Source: Caryophanales bacterium UBA6768
GTDB taxonomy: Bacteria; Bacillota; Bacilli; Bacillales_D; Amphibacillaceae
Reading direction: 5' to 3'
DNA: 57,100 bases
Assembly: GCA_002453315.1 (NCBI GenBank)
Contig: DKGO01000090.1
Coordinates: forward strand, 1 to 57,100
Shown here: piece by piece, positions 28,937-37,617 of the stretch
Layout of the letters: each line of letters starts with the position of its first letter
Numbering within the stretch: position 1 is the stretch's first letter
The notes under the pieces: model-generated
What the model was told of the DNA's origin: nothing
Databases searched by the model: none
The model's input: only the letters and a program-made list of their open reading frames with translations
Position numbers and translations under genes: made by a program

Positions 28937-29247
28937 TTAGTCATGTTATGTGATAGGAGATATCCCAAAAATCTGCTTATTCTTCCGTGTTCGAATTATG
29001 GACATAAAAACAAGGAAGTAAGCGGGACGCATCTTAGGTTCTAAACTAATTACCACAAGAACTGAGAGGATAAAGTGACAAGTTTGTATATTATTCAAGG
29101 ACCAATATGTCTGAACAGACAATTTTAAATCTCCTTTTTGTCTTAATAGACTATTGAATTCCGGTAATATGTATCATATATTTGAATAAATGAATGCGTT
29201 TTCAATTTTAGGGGTTAGTTTCAGTTTATTATAAAAGGAGGGGCAAA
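28937..29247. other. Control region before the TRAP operon, with a hairpin
   Basis: No gene is seen. GCTTA...CTTCC (28975-28986) can pair with GGAAG TAAGC (29014-29023); there is no T tract, so this may be a regulator site or RNA stem rather than a terminator. Confidence 0.4.
29154..29182 (+). promoter_or_regulatory. Likely sigma-A promoter of the TRAP/orotate operon
   Basis: TTGAAT (29154-29159) and TATATT (29177-29182) are separated by 17 bases. They lie 66 bases before the binding-protein gene. Confidence 0.5.
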
Positions 29248-30360
29248 ATGAGAAGTTGGAAATTTTTTTTAGTCATAGGGTTAATGTTTTTGTTAGTTTT
29301 AGGTGCATGTGGCAATGCCAATAATGAAAGTGGAGGAGATTCCGAGAACGAGAATAATACGGGGGAAAATAACGCAGCAGTAGATAATGACAATGATGTA
29401 ACTGGGGACGATGATGCTGATTATGAGGAACTTACAATTACTTTTAGTCATAATCAACCAATTGATAGCCCAGAAGGTATAGGGGCAGCAAAATTCCAGG
29501 AAATTGTTGAAGAGAAATCTGGTGGAAAAATAAAAGTTGATATGTTCCCAGCTTCACAATTAGGAAGTCTTCGTGAACAAGTAGAAGGTACACAATTGGG
29601 CGATATAGATATTACAATGCAACCAAGTGCATATATCACACCTTTTGTAGATGATGTTAAGGTTCTTGATTTGCCATATCTGTGGCCAGCTGACTATGAA
29701 TTACTTTATGAGGTGTTAGACAGTGAAGCAGGTGAAGCGGTATTGGATGTCCTTGAACAAGGAGGATTTAAAGGGCTTGGTCATTGGCCTGGTGGATTTA
29801 AATTAATAACAACAAATAAACAGGAAATCCATGAGCCAGCAGATTTTAAGGGACTAGATATCAGAGTAATGACTTCACCTTTATTAGAAGGACAATACAA
29901 ACTGTGGGGGGCAAATCCAACAATTATTGAGTATGCAGAAGTTTATAATAGTTTGCAACAAGGGGTCGTAGATGGACAGGAAAATCCATTACAAACCATT
30001 TATTTAAACAATTATCATGAAGTACAAGATAATGTAATTGAAAGTTATCATGGAATCATGTCCTATATGTTAATTGCAAATAAATCTTGGTATGATGGAC
30101 TTCCTGATAATACAAAGGCATTAATTAAAGAGGCTGAAGAAGAGGGGAGAAAAGCCGGAAGGATCGCCTTAGAAGAAACTGAGGATAACTATCGTCAAGA
30201 TATTATTGATTCTGGCATAAATTACTATGAATTAACTGAAGAAGAAATTGGCAAGTTCAAAGAAATTTCAGAACCGTTCCATAAGGAAGTATATGGTGAA
30301 CCACATCAATTGGAAATTTTACAAAAAATTTATGATAAAATAGACGAAGTTTCTCAGTAA
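29248..30360 (+). CDS. TRAP transporter solute-binding lipoprotein (DctP type)
   Basis: A 370-residue DctP-family protein. Lipobox LVLGAC near residue 24, an acidic Asn-rich linker, then the binding domain starting ITFSHNQPIDSPEGIG. The segment FKGLDIRVMTSPLL carries the arginine that grips a carboxylate group in this family, and NSLQQGVVDGQENP is the second signature. The ligand should therefore be a carboxylic acid; from the neighbours I infer orotate. ATG with AAAGGAGGGG upstream. A terminator-like hairpin follows, so it is probably made in excess over the membrane subunits. Confidence 0.9.
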   Translation: MRSWKFFLVIGLMFLLVLGACGNANNESGGDSENENNTGENNAAVDNDNDVTGDDDADYEELTITFSHNQPIDSPEGIGAAKFQEIVEEKSGGKIKVDMFPASQLGSLREQVEGTQLGDIDITMQPSAYITPFVDDVKVLDLPYLWPADYELLYEVLDSEAGEAVLDVLEQGGFKGLGHWPGGFKLITTNKQEIHEPADFKGLDIRVMTSPLLEGQYKLWGANPTIIEYAEVYNSLQQGVVDGQENPLQTIYLNNYHEVQDNVIESYHGIMSYMLIANKSWYDGLPDNTKALIKEAEEEGRKAGRIALEETEDNYRQDIIDSGINYYELTEEEIGKFKEISEPFHKEVYGEPHQLEILQKIYDKIDEVSQ

Positions 30361-30384
30361 TAACCTCGAGAATATACTTTTGAC

Positions 30385-30425
30385 CAAGGGAGTAGTTTGT
30401 AATCTTTCGACTAGTCCCTTGTTTT
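30385..30425 (+). terminator. Hairpin between the TRAP binding protein and membrane genes
   Basis: CAAGGG (30385-30390) pairs with CCCTTG (30416-30421), extended by TAGT/ACTA inside, followed by TTTTA. It is probably leaky, letting some message reach the downstream genes. Confidence 0.6.
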
Positions 30426-30566
30426 ATTGCTTCTAAACGGAACTAGATGCAATACAGAGGCGTAATTAATTAGATTTTTAAAATGGTATAAATCCATAAT
30501 AAGAAAGCCCAAACGTTATTTGACATTTTATGATCAACAATTCAGTAAGGGAGAAAGGAGAAAGAC

Positions 30567-31055
30567 ATGAAAATATTTTACAAATTTGAGGAATTTATTA
30601 TTGGATTTTCAATGATTATGGTACTTTTTATATTATCTTTGAATATCATCTTGCGTTTTTTCTTTAGTTCTGGAATTACTTGGGCTGAGGAATTAATAAG
30701 ATATTCGATTATTTATATCACATTTATCGGTGGGGGAGTTTGTTTTCGGAAAGGAATACACGTTGGTGTAGACGTGCTTTTGGAATCCTTGAATAAGACC
30801 GGTAGAAAAACATTACAAATTATTATCCATTTGTTGGGGATTCTTTTCATGTTGTTTTTAATCAAATATGGGACAGATCTAGTTCTGTTTACTAAAGGTA
30901 CCGGACAATTAGCAGCAGCATTGCAAATTAAAATGTTTTGGGCTTATTTAGCGATTCCATTAGGGGCTTTCCTTTCACTAATTCACTTGATAATTCGAAC
31001 TGTAAAATTAGTTCGTGGTTATGAAGAGTTCGAACACCAAGGAGGGATTAGTTAG
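30567..31055 (+). CDS. TRAP transporter small membrane subunit (DctQ type)
   Basis: A 162-residue protein with four membrane helices and the family motif ITWAEELIRYSIIYITFIGGG. It pairs with the DctM subunit. ATG with GAAAGGAG upstream. The gene ends two bases before the DctM start. Confidence 0.88.
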   Translation: MKIFYKFEEFIIGFSMIMVLFILSLNIILRFFFSSGITWAEELIRYSIIYITFIGGGVCFRKGIHVGVDVLLESLNKTGRKTLQIIIHLLGILFMLFLIKYGTDLVLFTKGTGQLAAALQIKMFWAYLAIPLGAFLSLIHLIIRTVKLVRGYEEFEHQGGIS

Positions 31056-31056
31056 G

Positions 31057-32331
31057 ATGATTGCAATATTACTTGGCTTTATCATCATTTTACTACTAGG
31101 GAGTGTACCAATATATGTCTCGCTAGGAATAGCTACATTTGTGGTGACAATTTTTCTAACAGATATCCAGCCCATGTTATTAGTTCAAAGGTTATTTGCG
31201 GGTCTAGATCAGTTTGCATTAATGGCGTTGCCATTGTTTATACTGGCAGCCAATATCATGGATGGAGGGGGACTGTCTGAAAGAATTCTAAAATTTGCCC
31301 GGGCGCTCGTTGGTCATCTAGCTGGTGGTGTAGCAATGACTACTCAGGTAGCAAGTATGTTTTTTGGAGCACTTTCAGGTTCAGGGCCAGCTACTGTTAT
31401 TGCGATTGGTAAAATTATGACTCCTGAATTATCCCGTGGGGGTTATAGTAAATCATTTTCATCTGGGCTGTTAGCATCAGCAGGGGCAGTCTCATTAATT
31501 ATCCCCCCAAGTATTACATTGATAATTTATGGATCGGTTACCGGTGTTTCAGTGGGAAGTTTATTTATCGCTGGAATTGGAGCGGGTATTGTATTCGGCC
31601 TTTCTTCCATTTTATACATCATTTATTACGCCCGAAAATATAATATTCCACGTGATAAAAAGGCGACTAAAAGAGAATTATGGAATTCGACAAAAAGAGC
31701 TGGTTGGGCTTTAATGATTCCAGTAATTATTTTAGGTGGAATTTACTCGGGAGTATTTACCCCAACAGAGGCGGCTGGGGTATCTGCTGTTTATGCATTA
31801 TTGATTAGCTTTTTTGTATATAGGGAAATGAATTTAAAAAAGTTTTACAAAATATGTGTCGATTCCTCAATAACAACCGCCCAAGTATTAGTATTAGTTG
31901 CAGCAGCACAGGTATTAGGTTGGCTATTAACAAAAGGTCAAGTACCTCAATTGATTGCAACATTCATTGCTGAAAATATCTCCGTACCATTTTTGTTTCT
32001 ATTACTATTTAATATACTTTTACTTGTGTTAGGAATGTTCATTGAAGGTGTTGCAGCCATAATTATTGTCGCACCATTAGTGTTTTCGGCTGCGATTTCA
32101 CTTGGGATTGACCCAGTGCATCTGGGAATAATCATGATTGCTAATTTAGCTATTGGTATGTATACTCCTCCATTCGGTCTAAATATATTTGTGACACAAA
32201 CAATTACTAAAATTAATATGAAAGAGATGTTACCAGGACTTATGGCTTTTTTGTTATTTAACCTTTTTGGGCTAATTATCATAACTTATGTTCCAGATGT
32301 GTCATTGTTTTTATTGAAAATTTTAAAATAA
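31057..32331 (+). CDS. TRAP transporter large membrane subunit (DctM type)
   Basis: The sodium-coupled transport subunit, about 424 residues with some twelve helices. Family motifs are visible: MALPLFILAANIM, SGSGPATVIAIG, ASAGAVSLIIPPSI and the repeat-2 equivalent IANLAIGMYTPPFGLNIFV. Start ATG 31057 is chosen because AAGGAGGG (31039-31046) precedes it and the DctQ stop lies one base before. Together with DctP and DctQ it forms a complete secondary importer for a carboxylate. Confidence 0.9.
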   Translation: MIAILLGFIIILLLGSVPIYVSLGIATFVVTIFLTDIQPMLLVQRLFAGLDQFALMALPLFILAANIMDGGGLSERILKFARALVGHLAGGVAMTTQVASMFFGALSGSGPATVIAIGKIMTPELSRGGYSKSFSSGLLASAGAVSLIIPPSITLIIYGSVTGVSVGSLFIAGIGAGIVFGLSSILYIIYYARKYNIPRDKKATKRELWNSTKRAGWALMIPVIILGGIYSGVFTPTEAAGVSAVYALLISFFVYREMNLKKFYKICVDSSITTAQVLVLVAAAQVLGWLLTKGQVPQLIATFIAENISVPFLFLLLFNILLLVLGMFIEGVAAIIIVAPLVFSAAISLGIDPVHLGIIMIANLAIGMYTPPFGLNIFVTQTITKINMKEMLPGLMAFLLFNLFGLIIITYVPDVSLFLLKILK

Positions 32332-32382
32332 GTATAATACAAAAGTGTAATTCAGCTCATCATTTATATGGAGGGAATAAAA

Positions 32383-33609
32383 ATGAGCCTTCATCGAATA
32401 GAAAATATATTGAATATGTTAAATGCGATTGGATATACCTGTAAAGGTATGAATAGGTTAGCCTATTCTGAGAATGAATTAAATGTTAAAGAAAATTTCT
32501 CGAAAATTTGTGAAGGAATGGGGTTGGTGGTCCGGGTAGATGAAGGTGGAAATTATATTGCCCGGAGGAAAGGCATATTAGATGAATCTCCTCCAGTTTT
32601 AGTCGGATCCCATTTGGATACAGTGATTAATGGAGGTAAATATGACGGAACAGTTGGGATAGTTGCTGGATTAGAGTTGATAAGTCGGCTCAACGAAAAA
32701 AAGGTTAAGACTCTAAATCCGATAGAAATAATTTGTTTTGCTGGTGAGGAATCTTCAAGATTTGGAATTTCAACGATAGGTAGCCAGTTAATGGCGGGGA
32801 AATTAAATAAACAAGAGATTAGTAATATTGTAGATAAAAACAATATTACTTTAAGAGAATCCTTTAAAAATGTAGGTCTGGATATTGAATTAATAGAAAT
32901 GGCTTCCAGAAAAGAGGAGCAATTAAAGGCATTTTTTGAAGTTCATATTGAACAAGGACCAGTATTGGAAGGGGAAAATATTTCAATAGGGATTGTAACT
33001 GGTATTGCGGCTCCTACTAGATTAATTTTGACCGTAAAAGGGAAATCTGGTCATTCGGGGTCTACACCAATGAACTTAAGAAAGGATGCATTTTTAGCGG
33101 CATCTGAATTGGCATTATTTTTAGAAGAAATGGCAAACTTGGAGTCTGACAAGGGAACTGTGGCTACAGTTGGTGATTGTGTTGTTGCCCCAGGTGCAAT
33201 GAATGTCATACCGGGAAAAACGGAAATGAAAATTGATATAAGAAGTCCCGATATGAATTCGAAAAATTTTATATTAAAACAGATAAAAGAAAAAATAATA
33301 GATGTTGAAAAGAAAAGAGGCTTATCAATTAATTGTGAAATTTTGACACATGAGGACCCTGTCGTGTTAGGCAAAGACATGATAAAATCTCTTATTCAAT
33401 CATGTGAAAAATTAAATATTTCATATAAAAAAATGCCTAGCGGTGCAGGACATGATGCCATGAATATGGCAGGGATATGTCCGACGGGATTGATATTTAT
33501 TCCATGTAGGGATGGTTTAAGCCACCATAAGGATGAATATACATCGATAGAAAATATAAAAATTGGCTGTGATATTTTAGAAGAGGAAATATTAAAGTGG
33601 GCAACATGA
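32383..33609 (+). CDS. M20 carbamoyl-amino-acid amidohydrolase (ureidosuccinase-like)
   Basis: A 408-residue hydrolase of the M20 AllC/HyuC/beta-ureidopropionase family, which removes the carbamoyl group as CO2 and ammonia. The metal ligands are in place: H in GSHLDTV, D in YDGTVG, the EE of AGEESSRFG, H in FEVHIEQG and H in LSHHKDEYT. ATG 32383 has TGGAGGGA just before it, so the ATG at 32368 is too early. With a dihydroorotase-type gene downstream, the likely substrate is N-carbamoyl-L-aspartate, giving aspartate. Other ureido acids (allantoate, ureidopropionate) remain possible. Confidence 0.85.
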   Translation: MSLHRIENILNMLNAIGYTCKGMNRLAYSENELNVKENFSKICEGMGLVVRVDEGGNYIARRKGILDESPPVLVGSHLDTVINGGKYDGTVGIVAGLELISRLNEKKVKTLNPIEIICFAGEESSRFGISTIGSQLMAGKLNKQEISNIVDKNNITLRESFKNVGLDIELIEMASRKEEQLKAFFEVHIEQGPVLEGENISIGIVTGIAAPTRLILTVKGKSGHSGSTPMNLRKDAFLAASELALFLEEMANLESDKGTVATVGDCVVAPGAMNVIPGKTEMKIDIRSPDMNSKNFILKQIKEKIIDVEKKRGLSINCEILTHEDPVVLGKDMIKSLIQSCEKLNISYKKMPSGAGHDAMNMAGICPTGLIFIPCRDGLSHHKDEYTSIENIKIGCDILEEEILKWAT

Positions 33610-33706
33610 ATTTAAGGGAGTAAATCATTCGTTTTTTCCGAAGAGTAACAAAATGAATGTTTTAGTGGCTACAATATATCCCTGAACTGTTAAAGGAGGA
33701 ATACTT

Positions 33707-34492
33707 TTGAAGGATTATAATTTACCGATACTTTCTAACGATAAAGTGAGTAATCGTTATTGGCACATGGTATTAGATGCTACAAAAATTAAAGAAACAA
33801 TCGATCCCGGACAATTTTTTAATATTCAAACAACAGAATATGGGAGCTATTTTCCTCTGTTAAGAAGGCCATTTAGTATTTTTCGTATCTTTCATGATAC
33901 TTTGGAATTTCTGTATAAAGTTGATGGAGCAGGTACACAAAGTTTAAAAGAATATCGGCCAAATGACACGATTAATATACTAGGACCAGCTGGGTTTCCT
34001 TTTACAATAAGGGATAATAGTCAAAATATTTTATTATTAGCGAGAGGGGTAGGTATAGCCACTTTAGCGGCTCTTGCCCAAAGGGCCGCCCAGGAGAAAA
34101 GGAATATTTATGCAATTTTAAGTGCAAGAACAAAAAATGATTTATTAGCGGTAAAAGAATTAGAAAATTATTGTACAAAAATATACGCTGTAACAGAAGA
34201 AGAACAAACGAGCGATGTGAATAATGTAAGACAGATTGTAAATAAATTAATTTTTGAAAATAATATTGATGCAGCATATACATGTGGTTCAAGGAGACTT
34301 TCAATTTTGTTACAAGAAATTACGAATGAACAGAAAATCTTCAGTCAAGTGGCACTAGAAGAATACATGGCGTGTGGGATTGGTGTTTGTTATTCGTGTG
34401 TATGTAAAGTGAAAAAAGATGATGGAATTCATATTGTAAAATCTTGTGAGGAAGGGCCAGTATTTTCCTTAAAGGAGGTTATTTTTGAATGA
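33707..34492 (+). CDS. Dihydroorotate dehydrogenase electron-transfer subunit-like (PyrK type)
   Basis: A 261-residue flavoprotein with the ferredoxin-reductase fold. RRPFSIF binds FAD, LLARGVGIATLAAL is the NAD-side glycine loop, and ACGIGVCYSCVCKV with a later SCEEGPVF supplies the four cysteines of a [2Fe-2S] cluster, exactly the PyrK pattern. It passes electrons between NAD(H) and the PyrD-type partner, whose gene overlaps it by 4 bases. TTG start behind GGAGGA. Here it most likely drives orotate reduction with NADH rather than pyrimidine synthesis. Confidence 0.88.
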   Translation: MKDYNLPILSNDKVSNRYWHMVLDATKIKETIDPGQFFNIQTTEYGSYFPLLRRPFSIFRIFHDTLEFLYKVDGAGTQSLKEYRPNDTINILGPAGFPFTIRDNSQNILLLARGVGIATLAALAQRAAQEKRNIYAILSARTKNDLLAVKELENYCTKIYAVTEEEQTSDVNNVRQIVNKLIFENNIDAAYTCGSRRLSILLQEITNEQKIFSQVALEEYMACGIGVCYSCVCKVKKDDGIHIVKSCEEGPVFSLKEVIFE

Positions 34493-35433
34493 AAGTACTA
34501 AAGAATAAATTAGAGGTGGATATTGGAAGGCTGAAAATACAAAATCCTGTAATGCCTGCTTCAGGGGCCTTTGGAGAGGGGATGGATAAAGTATTAGATT
34601 TTAATCTGTTGGGTGCATTAATTCCTAAAAGTATCACTAAAAAACCCCAACCAGGAAATAAAAACCCAAGAGCCTGTGAAACAAAAGGGGGAATGATCAA
34701 CTCTATAGGGATTCAAAGTAAGGGTTTAGAATATTATTTAAATACAATGATACCATATTATAGTCAATACGATGTCCCGCTAATTTCTAGTATATCAGCC
34801 GAATCTATTGAAGAATTTGTAGAAATGTCAAAGGTAATTTCTTCGTCAGAAAATGTAGCAGCTATTGAACTAAATATTTCATGTCCTAACCTAAAGAACA
34901 ATGGTCAAGCATTTGGAATGAGTGAAGAAATCACTTATGATTTAACATCCCAAGTTAGAAATGCTGTAGAAAAACCGATTTTAGTTAAGTTAACACCTAA
35001 TGTGACAAATATCCAGTCCATTGCCCTAGCAGCAGAGAAAGCAGGTGCGGATTCTTTAGTAGTTGCCAACACTCCACTTGCAATGGCGATAGATATCCAA
35101 TCACGTAAACCTAAAATTGCTAATATAATGGGGGGGCTTTCTGGCCCAGCAATTAAGCCAATTATTGTAAGGCAAATATTTCAGGTAAATGAAGTCTGTT
35201 CCATTCCAATTATAGGTTGTGGTGGAATAATGGATGCTGCTGATGCTATTGAATTGATACTTGCGGGGGCAACAGCAGTACAAGTAGGAACAGCAAGCTT
35301 TGTTAATCCTACAGCAATGATTGATATTATTCATGGTATTGAATCGTATTTAGATGAACATCAATTTAAAAGTGTTAATGAAATTATCGGGAATATCATT
35401 ATCGAAAATAAACCCAAAGATGATTATAGTTAA
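34489..35433 (+). CDS. Dihydroorotate dehydrogenase 1B-like (PyrD type)
   Basis: A 314-residue FMN barrel enzyme of the class 1B family. The motif ELNISCPNLK contains the active-site cysteine (C132); NPVMPASGAFG, KPILVKLTPN, ADSLVVANT and the phosphate-binding IPIIGCGGI are present. It acts as a heterotetramer with the PyrK-type protein, whose gene overlaps its ATG. In a biosynthetic operon it would oxidise dihydroorotate. Next to a TRAP importer and a carbamoyl hydrolase it is more likely to run in the reducing direction, orotate to dihydroorotate. A dihydropyrimidine dehydrogenase role is the alternative. Confidence 0.88.
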   Translation: MKVLKNKLEVDIGRLKIQNPVMPASGAFGEGMDKVLDFNLLGALIPKSITKKPQPGNKNPRACETKGGMINSIGIQSKGLEYYLNTMIPYYSQYDVPLISSISAESIEEFVEMSKVISSSENVAAIELNISCPNLKNNGQAFGMSEEITYDLTSQVRNAVEKPILVKLTPNVTNIQSIALAAEKAGADSLVVANTPLAMAIDIQSRKPKIANIMGGLSGPAIKPIIVRQIFQVNEVCSIPIIGCGGIMDAADAIELILAGATAVQVGTASFVNPTAMIDIIHGIESYLDEHQFKSVNEIIGNIIIENKPKDDYS

Positions 35434-35463
35434 ATTAAGTGTTGGAAGGGGTGTGCTTTAAAA

Positions 35464-36858
35464 ATGAAGTGGGATCATGTGATAAAAAATGGTATCGTTA
35501 CTTCAACAGAACATTGTTTTAAAGGTAATTTATATATTAAAGATGGTAAAATTGCTGCAATTACAACGAAGGATGTTATTGAAGATGCTCGTGAAATAAC
35601 CGATGCTTCAGGATGTCATGTATTACCCGGTTTAATGGATATTCATATTCATTCTAGGGACCCTAGTTCAACCTACAAAGAGGATTTTTATCACTCAACT
35701 CTGGCTGCAGCTGCGGGGGGTGTGACACTTGTATTTGAAATGCCAAATACGAATCCACCAATTAATAATGTTGAGAATTTTCAAAAACAAGTAAGTAATT
35801 TTTCTAGTAAAGCCAACGTAGATTTTGCTATTTGGGGAATTTGTTTAGGAGACCTTAATTTGGAAAGTATCAAATTACTTTCCGAGGTCGGAGTCATTGG
35901 ATTTAAATTCTTTTGGGGATATGCAATAAATAAAGATACTTATGAATTGGTTTATAATTACGATGCTGAAATGGAAAATATTATACCTCCTCTAAGTGAT
36001 GGAGAAGTTTATAAAATTTTTAAAGAGGTTGCAAAAACAGGAAAAGTTTTATCCATCCATGCAGAAAATAATGAACTAATTGAGATTTTAACGAATGAAA
36101 TAAAGAAATCAGGTAGAACAGATTATGACGCATTCATTGAGGCTAGACCAGATTTAGCTGAATTAACAACGATTCAAACAGGTATTTCATTTGCAGAGAA
36201 GGCGGGGACTAAATTACACATTCTTCATGTTACTTCAGCAAAGGGAGTTAATGCAATAAGTGAGGCGCAAAAAAGAACAAATCAAATTACAGCTGAGACT
36301 TGTCCCCAATTTTTGTTTTTAAATGCTGATGATTATGATGATGTAGGCCCAATGATGAAGGTTTATCCACCAACAAAATATAAAGGAGACCAAGACAGAC
36401 TTTGGGAAGGTATAGATGATGGAACAATTTCAATTGTTTGTTCTGATCATGCACCACATACCGAGGAAGAGAAAACGGGTGATCTTTGGTCCATACCGGC
36501 AGGAATGTGTGGAGTTGAAACTTTAGTTCCACTGATGTTAAATGCAGTAAATGAAAATAAAATAACGATACAACAATTAGTTTCTCTTTTGTCATCAAAT
36601 CCTGCAAAGCAATTTGGTTTATATCCAAGAAAAGGGTCACTACAAGTTGGTACTGATGCCGATATTACTATTGTAGATTTGAACCAACCATTTAAAATTA
36701 AAAGGGAAAATTTGCATAGTAAAAGCAAAGTAACAGCCTTTGATGGATTTACTGGAAAAGGAAACCCTGTAGCAACCATTGTTAGGGGTAAGACTGTAAT
36801 GAAGGATGGGAAGATAATTGTAGAAAATCATGGGAAATTAGTTAGACCAATATCGTAA
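35464..36858 (+). CDS. Dihydroorotase/allantoinase-family cyclic amidohydrolase
   Basis: A 464-residue metal-dependent ring-opening enzyme. Metal ligands: H61 and H63 of HIHSR, K148 of GFKFF (the carbamylated lysine), H199, H255 and D328 in CSDHAPHTEEEK. Two details favour a dihydroorotase: HxHxR, whose arginine (R65) holds the substrate carboxylate, and MPNTNPP (93-99); dihydropyrimidinases and allantoinases differ at both places. It would open dihydroorotate to N-carbamoylaspartate, the substrate of the M20 hydrolase upstream. Start ATG 35464 behind GGAAGGGG. Its overall length and N-terminal part are closer to allantoinase, so the assignment is likely, not proven. Confidence 0.82.
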   Translation: MKWDHVIKNGIVTSTEHCFKGNLYIKDGKIAAITTKDVIEDAREITDASGCHVLPGLMDIHIHSRDPSSTYKEDFYHSTLAAAAGGVTLVFEMPNTNPPINNVENFQKQVSNFSSKANVDFAIWGICLGDLNLESIKLLSEVGVIGFKFFWGYAINKDTYELVYNYDAEMENIIPPLSDGEVYKIFKEVAKTGKVLSIHAENNELIEILTNEIKKSGRTDYDAFIEARPDLAELTTIQTGISFAEKAGTKLHILHVTSAKGVNAISEAQKRTNQITAETCPQFLFLNADDYDDVGPMMKVYPPTKYKGDQDRLWEGIDDGTISIVCSDHAPHTEEEKTGDLWSIPAGMCGVETLVPLMLNAVNENKITIQQLVSLLSSNPAKQFGLYPRKGSLQVGTDADITIVDLNQPFKIKRENLHSKSKVTAFDGFTGKGNPVATIVRGKTVMKDGKIIVENHGKLVRPIS

Positions 36859-37033
36859 GATTCATCTGTTAAATAGCTAAGAGAATATTCAGAAAACTTG
36901 CTTCTGTGAAAATTAAGATATATCATTAATCTATCATGATTTCATATTTAAAGTGTAAATTTCACAAAGAAATTACTTTTTATTCATCCATCCATGATTT
37001 TCAAAATAGATTAAAATTAAAGGAGTGGCCCCT

Positions 37034-37219
37034 ATGGGTAAGGTCGAAAAAACGAAAGCTTTTAGTAAGCTGTATGATTTATTAATATATTATTCGGAAA
37101 ATCGAGACCAGCCAATTGATAATAACTTTAACTTTATGGAAGAAGTGGAGAAACTTTGTGATATCCTAGATTTAGATGTTGAAATGATAAAAGAGGAATT
37201 TAAATTAAACGCATTTTAG
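37034..37219 (+). CDS. Small acidic hypothetical protein
   Basis: A 61-residue, mostly helical, charged protein with no cysteine and no membrane segment. ATG 37034 has AAAGGAG 9 bases upstream; the earlier GTG lies inside that site. Not recognised. It is the last gene before the tRNA edge of the island and is followed by a bidirectional terminator. 36859-37020 shows nothing else. Confidence 0.6.
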   Translation: MGKVEKTKAFSKLYDLLIYYSENRDQPIDNNFNFMEEVEKLCDILDLDVEMIKEEFKLNAF

Positions 37220-37334
37220 TGAATATTAAAAGTTTACCGGGAAGATTTTGAGTTGATTGTAATTTTAGCCATTTTTTGGGATATTGTAGGGTTTTAAAAT
37301 TTGCTACTTTGAAAAATATAAAAAGGGAAATATT

Positions 37335-37369
37335 AAACGTCCAGTCAATTAGTTGATCTGGACGTTTTT
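37335..37369. terminator. Bidirectional terminator beside tRNA-Ala
   Basis: AAACGTCCAG (37335-37344) pairs with CTGGACGTTT (37358-37367), with T residues on the plus strand and an A/T-rich tract on the minus strand. It can end the tRNA transcript from the right and the small gene's transcript from the left. Confidence 0.75.
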
Positions 37370-37373
37370 AGGA

Positions 37374-37446
37374 TGGAGCATACCGGGCTTGAACCGGTGA
37401 CCTCTTGTCTGCCAGACAAGCACTCTCCCAACTGAGCTAATGCCCC
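37374..37446 (-). tRNA. tRNA-Ala (anticodon GGC)
   Basis: 73 bases without an encoded CCA. The acceptor arm pairs in full with the alanine identity pair G3-U70 and discriminator A. The D arm contains AGCTCAGTTGGGAGAG, the anticodon stem CTTGT/ACAAG encloses the loop CTGGCAG (anticodon GGC), and the T arm reads CCGGTTCAAGCCCGG. It is transcribed leftward. A promoter is seen on the minus strand: TTGCTA (37505-37510), 16 bases, TATAAT (37483-37488). A decayed 3' half copy lies at 26857. Confidence 0.97.
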
Positions 37447-37482
37447 TGAAAAGAAATTGGATATAAAATGACACTAATCAAT

Positions 37483-37510
37483 ATTATATATTTTTTCAGG
37501 GAATTAGCAA
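37483..37510 (-). promoter_or_regulatory. Probable promoter of tRNA-Ala
   Basis: Read on the minus strand, TTGCTA (37510-37505) and TATAAT (37488-37483) with a 16-base spacer, about 37 bases before the mature tRNA 5' end. Confidence 0.55.
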
Positions 37511-37617
37511 ATGATTTAAGTCGATAAGAGACTTTTGATAGATTTGGTAAAAATAATAGAGTGAAGAAATTCTTACGGACAAATACTCTCATTTTAATGA
37601 TAAAAACTGATAATAAT

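Noticed and set aside
32383..36858. Allantoin or uracil breakdown cluster
   Set aside because: Not excluded, but HxHxR and MPNTNPP in the amidohydrolase and the PyrK-PyrD pair fit dihydroorotate better, and the TRAP binding protein should need a carboxylate.
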